The translations under genes were made by a program, and so were the position numbers. A stretch of 64,000 bases of DNA from positions 208,246-272,245 of the forward strand of contig MNCI01019003.1 of assembly GCA_015680685.1 (NCBI GenBank), given 5' to 3'. The first letter of the stretch is position 1. Every line of letters starts with the position of its first letter. Shown here one piece after another: positions 10,481 through 22,399 of the stretch. Source of the stretch: Gnetum montanum (lineage: Eukaryota; Streptophyta; Gnetopsida; Gnetales; Gnetaceae). The notes beneath the pieces were generated by a model. That model was not told the origin of the DNA. It worked only from the letters and a program-made list of their open reading frames with translations, and made no database searches.

Positions 10481-12157
10481 AACCCAAGATGTCCAGTTTT
10501 GTTAGTAGCTAACCCACTTTTGGAACCTAGGGTTAAAAGAAAGGTAGGTTATAACTACTAAGAATGTCAAGAAACTAAGTCTTTAATGGTTATAGAAGGT
10601 GGGAGACATGTATTTGTTGGCACATTTGGCCATTTCATAGGACAGGTTGGCAAGATTAAATTGGTTAAGAGTTTTGGGAGAAGTGGCAAAAATTTTAGTT
10701 TGAGAGGAAAAAAATAAGTTAACAACAACATTCTTTTAATTTAAGGAAAAAATATATAGGAGCACAATTCCTATAGTAGGCTTATGAATCCCTGAGCATT
10801 GCATTTTACAAGGCAACAATATAGATATATAAATATATTATGATACACTGGGCTTTATGGAACCAAAGTCTAGCAAGATTATGGAGGAAGTCCAATTTTT
10901 ATATGTATCATTTATATGATATGAATATGTAGAAAATCAAAGAGCATCTCAATTAATATTGGTTTTGTATCCATTTTATTTTAGAAAAGCATATCTCTGT
11001 AGCAACACAAATTCAACAGTCCGGTGGTGTAGGGTAAAATTATTTCTCCTATGAATTGTCTCAAATTTCATGGCTATAATAGAATTCCATGCTCAGAAGA
11101 CCACCATATGGCCATCAAGTTTATATTGCTTAAACAAGAAATTAATGTAAGTACGCAGATGTAAAAAACTGGAACAATAATTGTAACTAATGGTCCTATC
11201 ATCCTCATCCTCCACATCTTCTTCTCGCACAGCCATGCTAGGGAATCTGTGCATATTGTTCAAATCAAAATATTGGATGCTTCATGGTTTCAATATCTGT
11301 GACCTGCTTACCAAAAAATTTTCGTCACACCCTCAGAAACCCTAGCAATGGAGGCAGTGAAGGCATCGATGTCTGGAAATGGTTTCCCAACATCCTAGTG
11401 CTCATTAGCGGAGGTCTGAATCTGTAGTATTCCCAAAAGCAAGCCACAAGCAATGACAACCACCGTTGATGCTACATCAGCAAGCCCTTATTCTGAGTGG
11501 AGGTTTGGGCCATACGGTTGAAGCACAGTTGCATGAAACAGGGTTGTAAAGGGCTTCGTGCTATCTCGCATGCCACCAAACCCTACTGGTCTCTACACTA
11601 TTCCACGTGCCACCAAACCCTATTCCTCTACACTGTTCAATGTAACTCAGCAAATTTCATGCTCATGTGCCTAGGGCTTCACCACAGCCAAGAGTGCCTT
11701 GAGAAATATGGGCAAAAACAGATGAAGTTCATTGTCGCAACAATGATGAAAATAGATATAGCATCGTGGCTAGGAACTCATTTCAAAAAATTTCAAGCGG
11801 TTAAAAATGTAAATCACAATTGTCATTCGCTCCTGGAACCTGCAATCCAAAATTACCAAAAATAGCAGCAGTGCGCCATGCCAACGCATTTGTCTTCGTC
11901 GTTGCCAATCCATCAAGTGCGGCAACTGAGACACAAAGACACAACAAGACAGGTGCACAACTGAATTAGTAGAACCAGGAGATGTTTTAGCCAATGCTGA
12001 TAAATTAGAGTTGTAGTTTATTCAGAAGAAATTGTCATTGTTGAAGACAAATACAAAACCTGAATGCACAGAATTGAAGTTACAAAAATAAAATTTCAAT
12101 TTCACATGGTCTGATGGTTAAAAGATAATTTCAACAATTTCTCACATATGGAACCCT
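10481..12157. other. Unassigned stretch left of element D
   Basis: No recognisable protein, RNA gene or LTR was found. AT-rich DNA (10.7-11.1 kb) is followed by a less AT-rich part (11.2-12.0 kb). The latter contains a short imperfect direct repeat of GCCACCAAACCCTA-type sequence near 11570-11640. Open frames of 120 and 74 codons on opposite strands overlap there, show no family signature and are probably fortuitous. It could be a decayed piece of element C or of an unknown insertion. Confidence 0.25.
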
Positions 12158-13683
12158 TGTTAAAGACCTGACATTAATTTAATTATCTCAAGTGAATTAC
12201 TAAGGTTTTATACAAAATGGGCTATTATAATATTGAGATCTTAGATTTATTTTTCAAAAATTATTATATAGGTTGTTGCCTATAAAATATTTGTAATATT
12301 GACACATGCTAATGTTAGCATGATTTTCTCCTAACTTCCCAACTTCCTAACTTGTTGGGCAAGTTATAACTTTTACTTGGGAGAGAAGTTAGCTAAGATA
12401 TTATAAAATATGTAACTACCTTTGAATCCTATAAAAAGGCTTCAGGGGTTAGAAGGGAAAAAACATAACACACTTGGGGAAATTACTAGCTCTCACTTGG
12501 AGACGCTTTTTGGATCACTCACTTTGGGTCTTGGAAGAGCATTTGTAAGAAGACATTGTGAAAGATTGCTTGTACGATGACTTGCTAAAGACAACTTTTC
12601 AACCTCTTTGTCATAGTCCTATGAGTTATTCTTATTGTTTTTTATTTTGTTTAAATTGTTTAGCTAGTGGTTTAGATAGTATCATGCTTGGCAAGTAATT
12701 TTGGGATTTTTAGATTGCTCTTATTGTTCTTGTGGCACGATAGAAAATTTCTATTAAAATTTTTCCATAGAAGCACTTGTGTTTAAAAGCCTTAAGAGAA
12801 TTTTAGTAGTAATTTTTACTATTATGCAATGTATTAGAACTGCTATTGAGATTGTTGTAAGAGAGCCTCTACGTGTAGTGAAGCCATTGAGCAATTCAAT
12901 AATCAAGAGGATTCAGAAAATGTTTAGTATTTTGATAGGACCAGAATAGCTTATTTTATTTTTAAAGTGAATCTCCATGGTATTTCAATTAGAAATTGTC
13001 AAGTCTTTTGAAGGTTCTATTGAATGCAATTGTTGACATCCATTATCTAGCCAAAATGGAGTCTTGTACGTGATAGTTTACGTAACAATTTTTTGGTAGC
13101 ATAGTAGGATTGTCTTGAAGAAATTGCTTATTTGAGCCTTGGAAGTTTGAATAATTCATAGTTATTGAATCTGGGATAGCTTTATTGTGAAGTGTTTACT
13201 TATATCATTTTACCTTGTTTAAACATTTGAGGTCTTAACACAAATCTACTTTCTTTTCTATCTATTTCCATTAAATCTTGTTGTATTTCTAGTTTTCTTA
13301 TGGAATTATCTCTTTCTCTGAGGAGAATTAGAAGTAGATTTGTAGAGTTGTGCTCAAATGCTTTTGCAAAATTTTATTTGTTACAAGTAGGTATTATAAG
13401 AACCACATAGACTAGGCAATTGAAAAAAAATAGGAACTCTCAACAACTCACAGTACTTGGAAAAGTTAGTTGAATCTCTTTAAGATAAGTTATTTGTAGT
13501 TTACACACAACGTAATCGTTTCATTTTTTACAATCACATACCACAACAACAGACACACATACTCACAATAACTATTGGGTCTATTTGGAGGTATCTGGGC
13601 CTTGGTGTTGCTAGAGACCAGCAAACACCTAAATCCTATTCAAGGATACTCGTTGGAAGTCGCGTCCCAAACGATTGCCAACA
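12158..13683 (+). mobile_element. 5' LTR of Tat-like element D
   Basis: A 1.5 kb LTR is proposed from TGTTAAAGACC at 12158 to GCCAACA at 13683, giving TGTT...AACA ends. The 3' boundary is secure because a primer-binding site follows 7 bases later. The 5' boundary is inferred from sequence alone. A TATA box, TATAAAAAG, lies at 12430-12438. The matching 3' LTR was not found, since D is cut off in integrase. Confidence 0.6.
12430..12438 (+). promoter_or_regulatory. TATA box in the LTR of element D
   Basis: TATAAAAAG sits 272 bases into the proposed LTR, a position suited to start the genomic RNA. The flanking sequence gives no further recognisable promoter element. Confidence 0.45.
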
Positions 13684-13690
13684 GTTTTTT

Positions 13691-13707
13691 TGGTGCTAGA
13701 AGGAGGG
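13691..13707 (+). other. Primer-binding site of element D
   Basis: TGGTGCTAGAAGGAGGG follows the LTR end after GTTTTTT. Element A has the same site with one change (TGATGC..., 40384-40400) and the same T-run spacer. The TGG start fits pairing with a tRNA CCA end. I could not assign the tRNA with confidence. Confidence 0.65.
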
Positions 13708-13931
13708 TTGAAAATTTAGCCTCTAAGTTCATAAGCCTGATAATTTTAGCACATCAACCATTCTTTGTTACTATAAAGGTTTAAGAAATTAGATACTATT
13801 TTTAGTTCATGATCAAGAAGATTAATAGTTTGGAAGATTTAAAGATTTCAAAAGATATTCTTGATTCTAAGAATGATTCTTCATCAGAAGAAGAACAAAA
13901 GAAATTTTTTTAATGGGGAACAAGTAGTGGA

Positions 13932-15051
13932 GTGAAAACTAGAAGATCAAGAAGATCACCCATTATATCTAGTTTATCGATTTATAAGAGAAGATTTAGA
14001 AAGTCTAAGAGTTCAACTATTCAAAGAAATATGATGGTAAATCCTTGGCAAAGAGTTAGACCATTAAGATTTCAAAATTACAATGATATTCCTAAGGTAG
14101 TTTACAAATATTTGCCTGAGCCTTTCATTCCTGGAAAAGCTTTTTTAGCTGAAGAATATATTCACATGTTTGAGTTAGTTTTAGCTCATGCAAATATTCA
14201 ACATCAAGATCAAGCTTGTAGGTTGTTTGTATCAAATTTAAAGGATATGGCTCAGATTTGGTATTTGAACTTACCAAGTAATAGTATTACAAGTTGGGAT
14301 GACATGAAGAATATTTTCGTAGCCTAGTTTGGTAATTAGTTAGATCAACAACAACTATATCGTGGGCTGATACAAGCTAAGCAAGGAGTTAAAGAGGCAA
14401 TTAGAGATTTTAACATCAAGTTTCAATGAATTTGTGGACTCTTCCAAAGACAATATAGACCATCAGAAGAAATGCTTAAAGAAACTTATCTTAAGGCTGT
14501 CAACCCCAATTTGGTTAAGGAGAACTCCAAACTTAACTACACTAAATGACTACTTTAGTGAAGCTATACAGTTAGAAAAATAGTTGAACTTGAATCCTGA
14601 AGAAAATATTGCAATTCAAAAAAGAGAAGAAAGAGTTATGATTCCTATGCAAGATTTTGCTCAATTTAAAGCTTTACCAGGTCCATCTCATGTTAAGATA
14701 GAGCAAGAACATGAAAGAGTAGGATCTGAAAAAGGACAATTAATGAGAGATATGTCTAACAAAATAGTGAAGCTTGAAAAAGCCTTGGCAAGAGATAATA
14801 TCAAGGAAGAAAGGAAAAATAGAAAGCATAAACATCAAGAAACTAAGTTAGCAGAAGATGAGGATGAAAGTGAGCTTATTATGTCCAACTTTCTTGATAT
14901 TGAATCTGATGATGAGTTATCTAGTGTTCATTATGCAAGTAAATCTTCTAGCAATGGATCTAGTGATACTTCTTATCTATCAAGTTCTGAAGAAGATATG
15001 TCTTCAAATGAAGAATGTAATAACAGTGAGGAAAATGGATATAATCTCTGA
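13932..15051 (+). pseudogene. gag of Tat-like element D
   Basis: The first part (13932-14327) is an open 131-codon segment with the capsid-type pattern FVSNLKDMAQIWYLNLPSNS and the following ITSWDDMKNIF. This is the retrotransposon gag core, where a folded, largely helical capsid protein assembles around RNA. After a stop at 14326 and a frame change the sequence resumes with a charged, Lys/Glu-rich coiled-coil-like segment (14584-14850). It ends in a Ser/Asp/Glu-rich tail (14850-15051). No zinc knuckle is visible. Stops and frame breaks make it non-functional. Confidence 0.75.
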
Positions 15052-15164
15052 TCAAAAGAAATATTAACTACTTCTAGACCCCCAAATGTTATTACTAATC
15101 CATCTAATAAGAGAAAAACTTTGAGCCAAATAGAAGAGATAAGAATAAAGGTAAAGACAATCAA

Positions 15165-15770
15165 GTGGAGCAAAGCATGCCACATCAGTCTTTTAATAAA
15201 TGGATAGGGAAACCAAGCTTTATTGGTGATGGAGAGTATTATTTGATTGAATATCTTAAACATGTCAAGGCCAATATTAGCTTTTATCAGTTGCTTCAAA
15301 TAGGAGATCAACAAAGAAAGGCTTTAGAGTTCATTAAAGGTAAAAGGAGAGTTAGAGCATCAGAGTTAAGTTATGTGTCTAATAATGATGAGAAATTAAA
15401 GATCTCATATGACAAGGAAGCTCCTCATTTTCTTTTGATAATAAAATTAAAGGATAAATACTTACACAATTGTTTGGTTGATTCTGGAGCTACATCTACT
15501 ATAATTGCATTGTCTATATGTAAGAAACTTGGTTTGATTCCTAAAAAATCAAATAAAAATATTGTTCAAGTGGATAAAAGTAGGGTGAAGATTGTGGGTC
15601 AATTACCAAATGTTTTATTGTAAATTGCTTCTGAACCCCATGTTAGAAGTAGAGTAACTATTCAAGTGGTAGACATACTAGATTCGCATAGTCTCTTATT
15701 GAGTAGAATTTGGAGTAAGAATTTCTCAAGTTACATATCAACAGATTATTCTCACATGTGGTTACCTTGA
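15165..15770 (+). pseudogene. Aspartic protease of element D
   Basis: The frame at 15165-15623 contains LVDSGATSTIIALSICKKLG near 15473, the DSGA active-site loop of retropepsins. It is followed by IVGQLPNVLL and, after a stop, a weak LLLSRIW segment near 15700. The catalytic Asp is intact. It would cleave the Gag-Pol polyprotein. Length and placement between gag and pol are normal. Confidence 0.8.
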
Positions 15771-15939
15771 AAAGGAGAACCAAATCAGATATATATCTAT
15801 AGTGAACCTTTGATGATTGATAATATTACTTCAAATGGAAAAAATAAAATGCTGAAAAAGGAGGTGTTGAAAACAAAATTTGTACACTCCATGAAAATTA
15901 TAGTTCTGAAAAAGAACAATCAAAGAATGAGGATAAATG

Positions 15940-16312
15940 GGAGCTATACTTTAATGGTTCATGTAATTCAAAAGGTGTAGGAGTTGGTATAGTTATATTA
16001 AGGAATGATTCACCTAAAATTTTCAAAGCAATTCATCTTTCTTTCCCTTGTACTAACAACAAGGCTGAATATGAAGCTTTATGTATTGGTATAAAAATAG
16101 CTCTAGACAAAAAGATTAGAGTAATCACTATGAAAGGAGACTCAATATTAGTTTGTGAACAAGTAAAGGGTAACTGTGTAGTAAAGAGCTTATTCTTAAG
16201 ACCTTATAAGCAATTTTCTTGTAAGATGTTAGATCAGTTTCAACGTTGTCGAATAGAACATATAAATAGATCAGAGAATCTTATAGTAGATGATTTAGAA
16301 AAGGTAGCTTGA
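15940..16312 (+). pseudogene. Archaeal-type RNase H upstream of RT (element D)
   Basis: The segment reads as an aRNH: WELYFNGSCNSKGVGVGIV (the first acidic residue of the usual FDGS is Asn), NNKAEYEALCIGIK (conserved Glu), TMKGDSILVCEQV (third acidic residue) and HINRSENLIVDDL (final acidic residue). What is unusual is its location, between protease and RT. In elements A, B and C the aRNH lies after RT-RNase H. The frame is open from about 15940 to a stop at 16310, apart from frame joins at the left. Identification is by motif order. Confidence 0.75.
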
Positions 16313-16330
16313 ATATTGGATATGTAAATA

Positions 16331-16804
16331 ATGAAATATTACAAAGATGTAATGGTTGAAGAAGAACATCAGCCATCAGTACCAGATAATATAAGACATT
16401 TACAAGTATATGAATATGATCATCAAGTACTAAGATTTATGAAAAACAAACAAGAATTTGAGGGTCAAGTGATACCTGAAACATCATCACATTCCAAAAC
16501 TAATTTCCTTCCAAAAAGGATGATTGACTTGGAACATGAGTTCAAGAAAAATTTACTTACTAGAAAGGATATACAAAACTCAGATAGTTAAGCTTTCGAG
16601 GTAGTGAATTTTGGATCAGACAAAATGCCAAAGATGTTGAATGTTACAAAGGAAAGAGATTCTAGTTTCAAGCTAAATTTGTTAACATGTCTAACAAATA
16701 ATTTGAACAATTTTTCTTGGTCTTATGATGATCTTAAAGCTTTTAGGCAAGATGTGATGACACATAAAATTCCTTTAATAGAAGGTTGTAAAATGGTCAA
16801 GTAA
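16331..16804 (+). pseudogene. Pol linker of element D
   Basis: Two open segments (16331-16591 and 16604-16804) join aRNH to RT. The second ends with LNNFSWSYDDLKAF, the conserved lead-in to plant Ty3/gypsy RT; element B has the equivalent NVFTWSYNDMPG at about 63280. No separate domain is recognised in the first segment. Confidence 0.6.
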
Positions 16805-16819
16805 AAACAAAGGAAATTT

Positions 16820-17400
16820 AATCCATTGTTTGAACTAGCAATGGAAAATGAAATCAAGAAGTTGTCACAAGAATGAATCATATATCCAGTACGATATTTG
16901 ACATGGCTTGCTAACCTTATTCCAGTGAAAAAGAAAAATGGTGATATAAGGCTTTGTGTAGACTTTAGAATTCTGAATGATGCCTCAAAAAAGGATAAGT
17001 ATCCACTTCCAAGAATTGATGAGATGCTTATTAAAGTTTCAGGTTTTCAAGTATATTCTTTCTTAGATGGTTTCTCAGGTTATAATCAAATCGTGGTAGA
17101 TAAGAATGATAGATACAAAATAGCATTTATCACCAAATGGGAAACTTTCACTTACCAAAGAATGTTATTCGGATTGTCAAATGCTGGAGCTACTTTCCAA
17201 AGAGCAATGGATTTAGCATTTAAGGATTTATTAGGAAAATTCGTGCTGGTTTATTTGGATGATATTACAATATTCTCAAAGAAAAAGAAGATCATATTAA
17301 TCATCTCCAGCAAGTTTTCGACAAATGTCGTGAGTTTGATATTTCATTAAATCCTAAGAAGTGTATCTTCGAGGTTAAATCCAGAAGCTTATTAGGCCAT
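16820..17400 (+). pseudogene. Reverse transcriptase of element D
   Basis: RT fingers and palm motifs are present in order: VKKKNGDIRLCVDFRILND near 16925, DKYPLPRIDEML, YSFLDGFSGYNQI (first catalytic Asp), TYQRMLFGLSNAGATFQRAM, and VYLDDITIFS (YxDD box) near 17247. The catalytic residues are intact. A frameshift near 17285 in an A-rich tract (AAAGAAAAAG) breaks the frame before the NPKKCIFEV segment. It would make cDNA from the element RNA. It is one of the best preserved pol domains in the window. Confidence 0.88.
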
Positions 17401-17919
17401 GTGATATGTCAAGAAGGAATTTCCATAGATAATTCTCGAATCCAAGCAGTACAGAATATTGAGCATCCCACAAGTAAGAAATCTCTTAGATCTTTCTTTG
17501 GGAAGATAAACTTTGTGAAAAAGTTCATCCTCCGGTTTACTGAAATTACCAAACCTTTGATGCATATGCTAAAGAAGGACATCCAAGTAGAGAAAACACC
17601 AGAATCAAAGAGAGCTTTATCAAAAATTAAAAATGCTATACAAGAGGCTCCGTATTTGGTGAAGCCTAGGCTAAAAGAAGATTTTTGGTTATATTCTTTT
17701 GCTTCGAATGATTCTATCGCTGTCGTTTTAACACAAAAATATGATAAAGGCCAAGATGAACCAATTGGATTTTTTGGGTATCAATTAAAAGGTTTAGAAT
17801 TAAATTATTCAGACTTAGAGAAGCAAGGTTTTGTAGTCATCAAAGCATTTCAACATTTTAAATATTATTTGGAAAGTTCATTAGTCCAGATTATGCTAAT
17901 TGAACCTACAGTTAAGTGA
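17401..17919 (+). pseudogene. RT connection and RNase H of element D
   Basis: A 172-codon open frame continues from RT. GKINFVKKFILRFTEITKPL is the thumb/connection. The RNase H core follows, with DFWLYSFASNDSIAVVL where the first acidic residue is expected, FFGYQLKGLELNYSDLEKQG (conserved Glu) and FQHFKYYL. A stop occurs at 17917, before the last acidic residues. The first catalytic position reads SFAS rather than the usual (D/E)A-S pattern, so activity is doubtful. Confidence 0.8.
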
Positions 17920-17970
17920 TTCCTAGCCCTAAATGAGATTGCATTAAAAAAAGGAAAATGGCTTATAAAG

Positions 17971-18663
17971 TTGCAAAGTCTTAGATTTTCATTGGAAATA
18001 TGCAAAATAATTAATGGGATGGGATTAGCCAAGTTAATGACTAGAGAAAGTGAAGTATGCTCACTTGATACCCATGAAGAGAATTGGTATGATGAAATTC
18101 TCAAATTTCTTAATACAAGGAAAATCCCAAATAATTTAACTGCAAGTCAAAAAAGATCTTTCTTCAAAATAGCACGAAGATTTGTTGTTAAAGATGGTAT
18201 ATTATATAGAAAGGATTTTCAAGGGGTTTTATTGGAATGTGTTCATAATGATCAAATTAGTTTCATTTTGGAACAATTTCATGATCGTTTAAATTTATCT
18301 TATGAATCCCCTAAGTCGACTATGCAACATATACTTTGATATGGATATTATTGGCCTTCCATGTATCAATACATTAGTTCAAAGATTTAAAAATGCTATA
18401 AATGTCAAATTCACGGGCCCAAAATTAAAAAGGCTAGAGCCCCTTTAAAGCCAATAGTTGTAGATAGACCATTTCAGCAATGGGGTTTGGATTTTATTGG
18501 TACAATTACTCCTTCAAGATCTGGACACAAGTTTATTCTCATGAATATTGATTATTTTACTAAATGGTTTGAAGCAAAGGCTCCAAGAGGAAGTTCAGCA
18601 TCAAATGTGATTAAGTTTCTAGAAACAATTGATTTATGGCAATGCGTATTTCTAGATTTACAC
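17971..18663 (+). pseudogene. Truncated integrase of element D
   Basis: A zinc-binding N-terminus is recognisable (His-rich helix near 18240-18340, then CYKCQIHG at about 18392). The start of the catalytic core follows: WGLDFIGTITPSRSGHKFIL and NIDYFTKWFEAKAPRGSSA, which give the first Asp. After FLETI near 18633 the sequence changes to unrelated sequence, so the second Asp, the Glu and the C-terminal domain are absent. This marks the 3' break of element D. Confidence 0.82.
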
Positions 18664-19400
18664 AAAAAGACATCAACAATAGAATATTAGAGATATGAGA
18701 GAAACATGTATATTTTACTTTTTATATAAGGCAATCATTTAAGATTTTGCCATTTCAAAACAAAAATACCTCTTGAAGTCCTTTTCTTGCTCTTTGTGGT
18801 TCTTAGCCAAAGTCTCTAAAGACTTTCCCTACATTGGTGGCCTCCAAGATGATTGAGGAGTAGGCTCCCCCTACACATGTGTTTCTTATCTTGGGCCTTT
18901 AAGATAGACATGCAAATATTAGAAAAACACTATAACTATAGGTGAACATTAAGCTTAATTGTGGAAATTTAGGTCTTCAACCAGTAATATTGATAGAATA
19001 TTTAGAGGTTTTTCTTATCCTATAAATGGCAAAAACATGCCAAAGATAAAAATGGATCATCACAAGAATTTCAGATTAAGCAAGACCAAATGTAAGACAA
19101 GAAATCAAATTAAAATTGTTATAAGATGAAGATCCAAGGGAAATTATTACAAGTGCTAATATAAATCTTTTCAAAATCAATTATATCAATATCATGAATG
19201 TAAGAAATGCTCTAGGAACATATTCCACCATTTTTGATCCAGACAAGACAGATAATTTTGGACTTTTCATACACTAGCAAGCAAAGAGATAGAAACTTAC
19301 ATTGACTTACCTTGCTTGCCAATGAGAAGGGGAAGATTAATTGAATTTCAGATGAGGTCTCCTATCATGAAGTACCTCCTCATCCTTAGGTTTTATTTCA
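18664..19400. other. Unassigned stretch between elements D and G
   Basis: No recognisable coding or RNA feature was found. It starts where homology to integrase ends. It may be the 3' remnant of the copia element G or older DNA. I could not find a polypurine tract plus LTR start. Confidence 0.25.
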
Positions 19401-20994
19401 TTAGATTATATATTTTATGTCTCTATTTATTCATGTTTTCTAGGATAGAGCTTTTGATTACTTTTTGCATTATTTTTAGGACTCCACTTCCCTTCATTCT
19501 CACTTATTGGTACTCGTACAATTTCCTCATCAAAGCTTTTTTTGACAAGACTAAGAATTAATTTTATTTTGATCATCATGAGTATAGTTAAGAGTTTTCT
19601 TACAACCACAATTTTTACACACAAATAAAGTATTACCTTCATTATGAAAATTATCAAACCTTACTATGCTTGAGCTAGAGCTACAATCTTCATGTCTTAC
19701 TTCTTCTTAATTCTTTGGCTGATTTTCAGGAGTCTCCGCTTCTTGAGCCTTGATGCAATTCTTATTAAAAGAGGTTAGTGGTTGAATCTTAGCTTTTATG
19801 TCTAAGATCTCTTCTTTTATTTTAGCATGAATAACATCTTACATAGAAAGCACTAGTTTCCTTGCCTTTTTACATAGAAAAATTTCTTCTTTAAATTCAC
19901 TATACCTCTTGTACTACTTACCATCTTGTTCAACCATATGTGATAAATTTTCATCAATAAGTGTTATGCATATGAGATGTGAGTCTTTGGAAGAATTGCA
20001 TGCTTCTTCTTCAATTTTCTCACCATCATCCCAAATTGTATAAAAGTTGATCTTTTTCAGCTCCTCATCATTGGATCTATTCTTCGACTATACCTAGCCA
20101 TGACTTGGATTACTAGGTATCTTCCTCCATAAACCCAACATTCTATAGAAGAGAAAACTAAGTTACAAGAATTTAAAACATTTTTACCTCTATCTCTACC
20201 TCTAAAAGGATTTGGCCTTTGCTGAGATTCTCTCTTGTTCCTTCTTGTAAGAAATTATTGTATTTTTCTTGAGGGGAGGATAATCTCATCTTCTCTACCC
20301 TCATCATGATTATTTGACTCCTCCTTGTAGGTAGTCTTGAGAGTAATAGGTCTCTATTGGATTTCTCCTTCGCTTATGAGATTCATTTGATAAGCAACAA
20401 GAGCACTTTGAAGCTCTTCAAATTTCAGTGTTGAGAAGTTTTTTATTTCTTAAATAGCAATGACCTTTGGTTTGAAATCTAGTTGTAGAGTTCTAATCAT
20501 TCTGACGATGAAATTTCTTTTGGATAGATCCTTTTCTATTCCTCTAATAGCCTTAACAAGATCATTAGCTCTAGAGAAATAATTCTTTATTTTCTCACCT
20601 TCTCTCATTTTGAGTTTATTGTATTCACTTTGTAAAACTAATAATTTCAATATCTTAATAATAGAGGTTCACTCATAAGTAGCTTCTAAAGTTTGCCAAA
20701 TTTATTTTACCATTTTACATCTTGCTACTCTATTAAATTAAGATTTATTAAATGCAAAATATGAACAATTTTTTACTTTTGAATCAAACATAAACTTATT
20801 TTTTCCTCTTGTGTCCATTTGTTGTGAGGCTTGATGATGCTAGTGGAGCTATCAATAGGTAGAGTGTAGCCTTCAAGGATTGACTCCCACAGTTCAAACT
20901 CCATGGATTCAAAGAATCCTTGCTTTCTTGCTTTCCAACAGGCAAAGTTAAATCCATCAAACATGGATATCTTTATGTAAGATGTTCCCTCCAT
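19400..20994 (-). pseudogene. gag of Ty1/copia element G
   Basis: The minus strand opens with an ATG at 20994, 34 bases after the primer site. It encodes the copia gag N-terminus: KISMFDGFNFACWKARKQGF followed by the W-(T/D)-x-x-E segment (DUF4219-like). The UBN2-type core follows at 20450-20650, with LQSEYNKLKMREGEKIKNYF and VRMIRTL. Between and after these, frames are broken. Toward 19600 a Cys/Lys-rich segment (VCKNCGCKK) may be a decayed zinc-binding region. Protease, integrase and RT were not found, so G is partial. Confidence 0.75.
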
Positions 20995-21027
20995 TATTCA
21001 ATGTTGAAGTTGATGATAGAGAAGAGT

Positions 21028-21044
21028 ACCAAGCTCCGATACCA
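21028..21044 (-). other. Primer-binding site, initiator tRNA-Met type (element G)
   Basis: The minus strand reads TGGTATCGGAGCTTGGT right after the LTR. The canonical site is TGGTATCAGAGC, so it differs by one base. This is the common primer site of plant copia elements and agrees with the copia gag next to it. Confidence 0.8.
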
Positions 21045-22278
21045 TGTGTGGATTTTTGAACTTAGAAAGGGGGAGGATGAATAGGTTCCCCAAATTAAAA
21101 CTTTGTAACATAAAAGCACACACACCAAATGTAATGTGGTTCCCCAACTTGGGTAGTCCACACTCAAAGGGTAGATCTCTAGCAGACCTATAGAATTTAT
21201 TGCTCTCAAAATGTGCTTAAAGTATCCACACCCCATATATTCTATAAGTCCCTCTCCAAAGTGCTATGCTACAACACCAACCACTCAATCCCACAAGGTT
21301 CCATCAAGCTTGGAATGTAATTTCTAGGCTTCCACAACCTTTAAAATCTTGAACTTTGTAATAAAGTGTTGTATCATAGCACCAATAGCTCAATCTTGTA
21401 GAATCCCAACAAGCTTAAGTAAGATTAACCTCGTAGATCAACAAGAAGGAACAATTACAAGGAGTAGATGCAAATAAGTGTTCTAATCCTTGTACATTTA
21501 GGTACAGTACACTTTACAATAAATAAATGATAATACAATGAAGAGGAATAAAGATTACAATGGTGAAAAAATGATTTCACAATGATTACATAATACCTTG
21601 CACACTTCTCAATACATATGACATCTTCTTATAGCTTCCATGTTTCTAAATCCATCTTGGAACTTATGCAACAACTAGGAAATGATCACTAATAGTCATG
21701 GAAGATGTCTGCTTTATACCTAAGATGTTATTTTATATTTACCTTTAATTCAGTGAAGACATCTTTCTAAAATCTTCATTTTGGAATATGTCTTTGTTTG
21801 ATGAAAAATGTCTTTCTAAAACTTGCTTTCATTCTATAAATACATATTTGCCTAATGGAAAATGTCTCTACTTGTGGAAAGACATCTACTATTTCTTAAA
21901 AATGTCTTTGTCTATGTTCACTCCAAATCTACCAAGAATCTAGTATTTTCCATAGATGTATTTCTACAACTTTCTTTGTTCTTTAAATTCATCATTCCTT
22001 GTTCACATCCTTGATCTTTTGCATGATTTGATGATGATAACTCTACTTGTATAACACCTAGTCATTTTCCATGTTCTTTGGAACTCTTGCATGTTTGTTT
22101 GAGATAAAATTTGCTTGTACAACATCTACTAATTGTCCACATTCTTTAGAATTTTTGCATGTTTGTTTGAGACCTTGTGAATGACCAACTTTAGCTCAAG
22201 TTGATTTCCATGTACACTATTCTATAAGCACATTAACCACACAACCTTTAACTCCATTTTACTTAATGTTTTGACACA
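21045..22278 (-). mobile_element. 5' LTR of copia element G
   Basis: The proposed LTR starts at TGTGTGG (21045) directly beside the primer site and ends near GACACA (22278). That gives TG...CA ends and short inverted termini. The 21045 end is secure because it touches the PBS; the 22278 end is inferred. The sequence contains repeated AAATGTCTTT-type words (21.7-21.9 kb). Confidence 0.55.
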
Positions 22279-22399
22279 CCAAAATGGTCCATAGATATGG
22301 TTAAAGTCATAGTGGAGACATTGATGCCTTGACTATCTAATCTGATCACTAGATTCATTATTGACAATTCACCACCTAAGACAATAGGGGATGTAGTAG

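Noticed and set aside
11497-11994. Possible host gene fragment at 11.5-12.0 kb
   Set aside because: Opposite-strand frames overlap, no family motif is visible and there is no supporting splice pattern.
19427-19657. Minus-strand frame as a separate gene
   Set aside because: Its Cys/Lys-rich part fits the tail of the copia gag; no independent start or domain.
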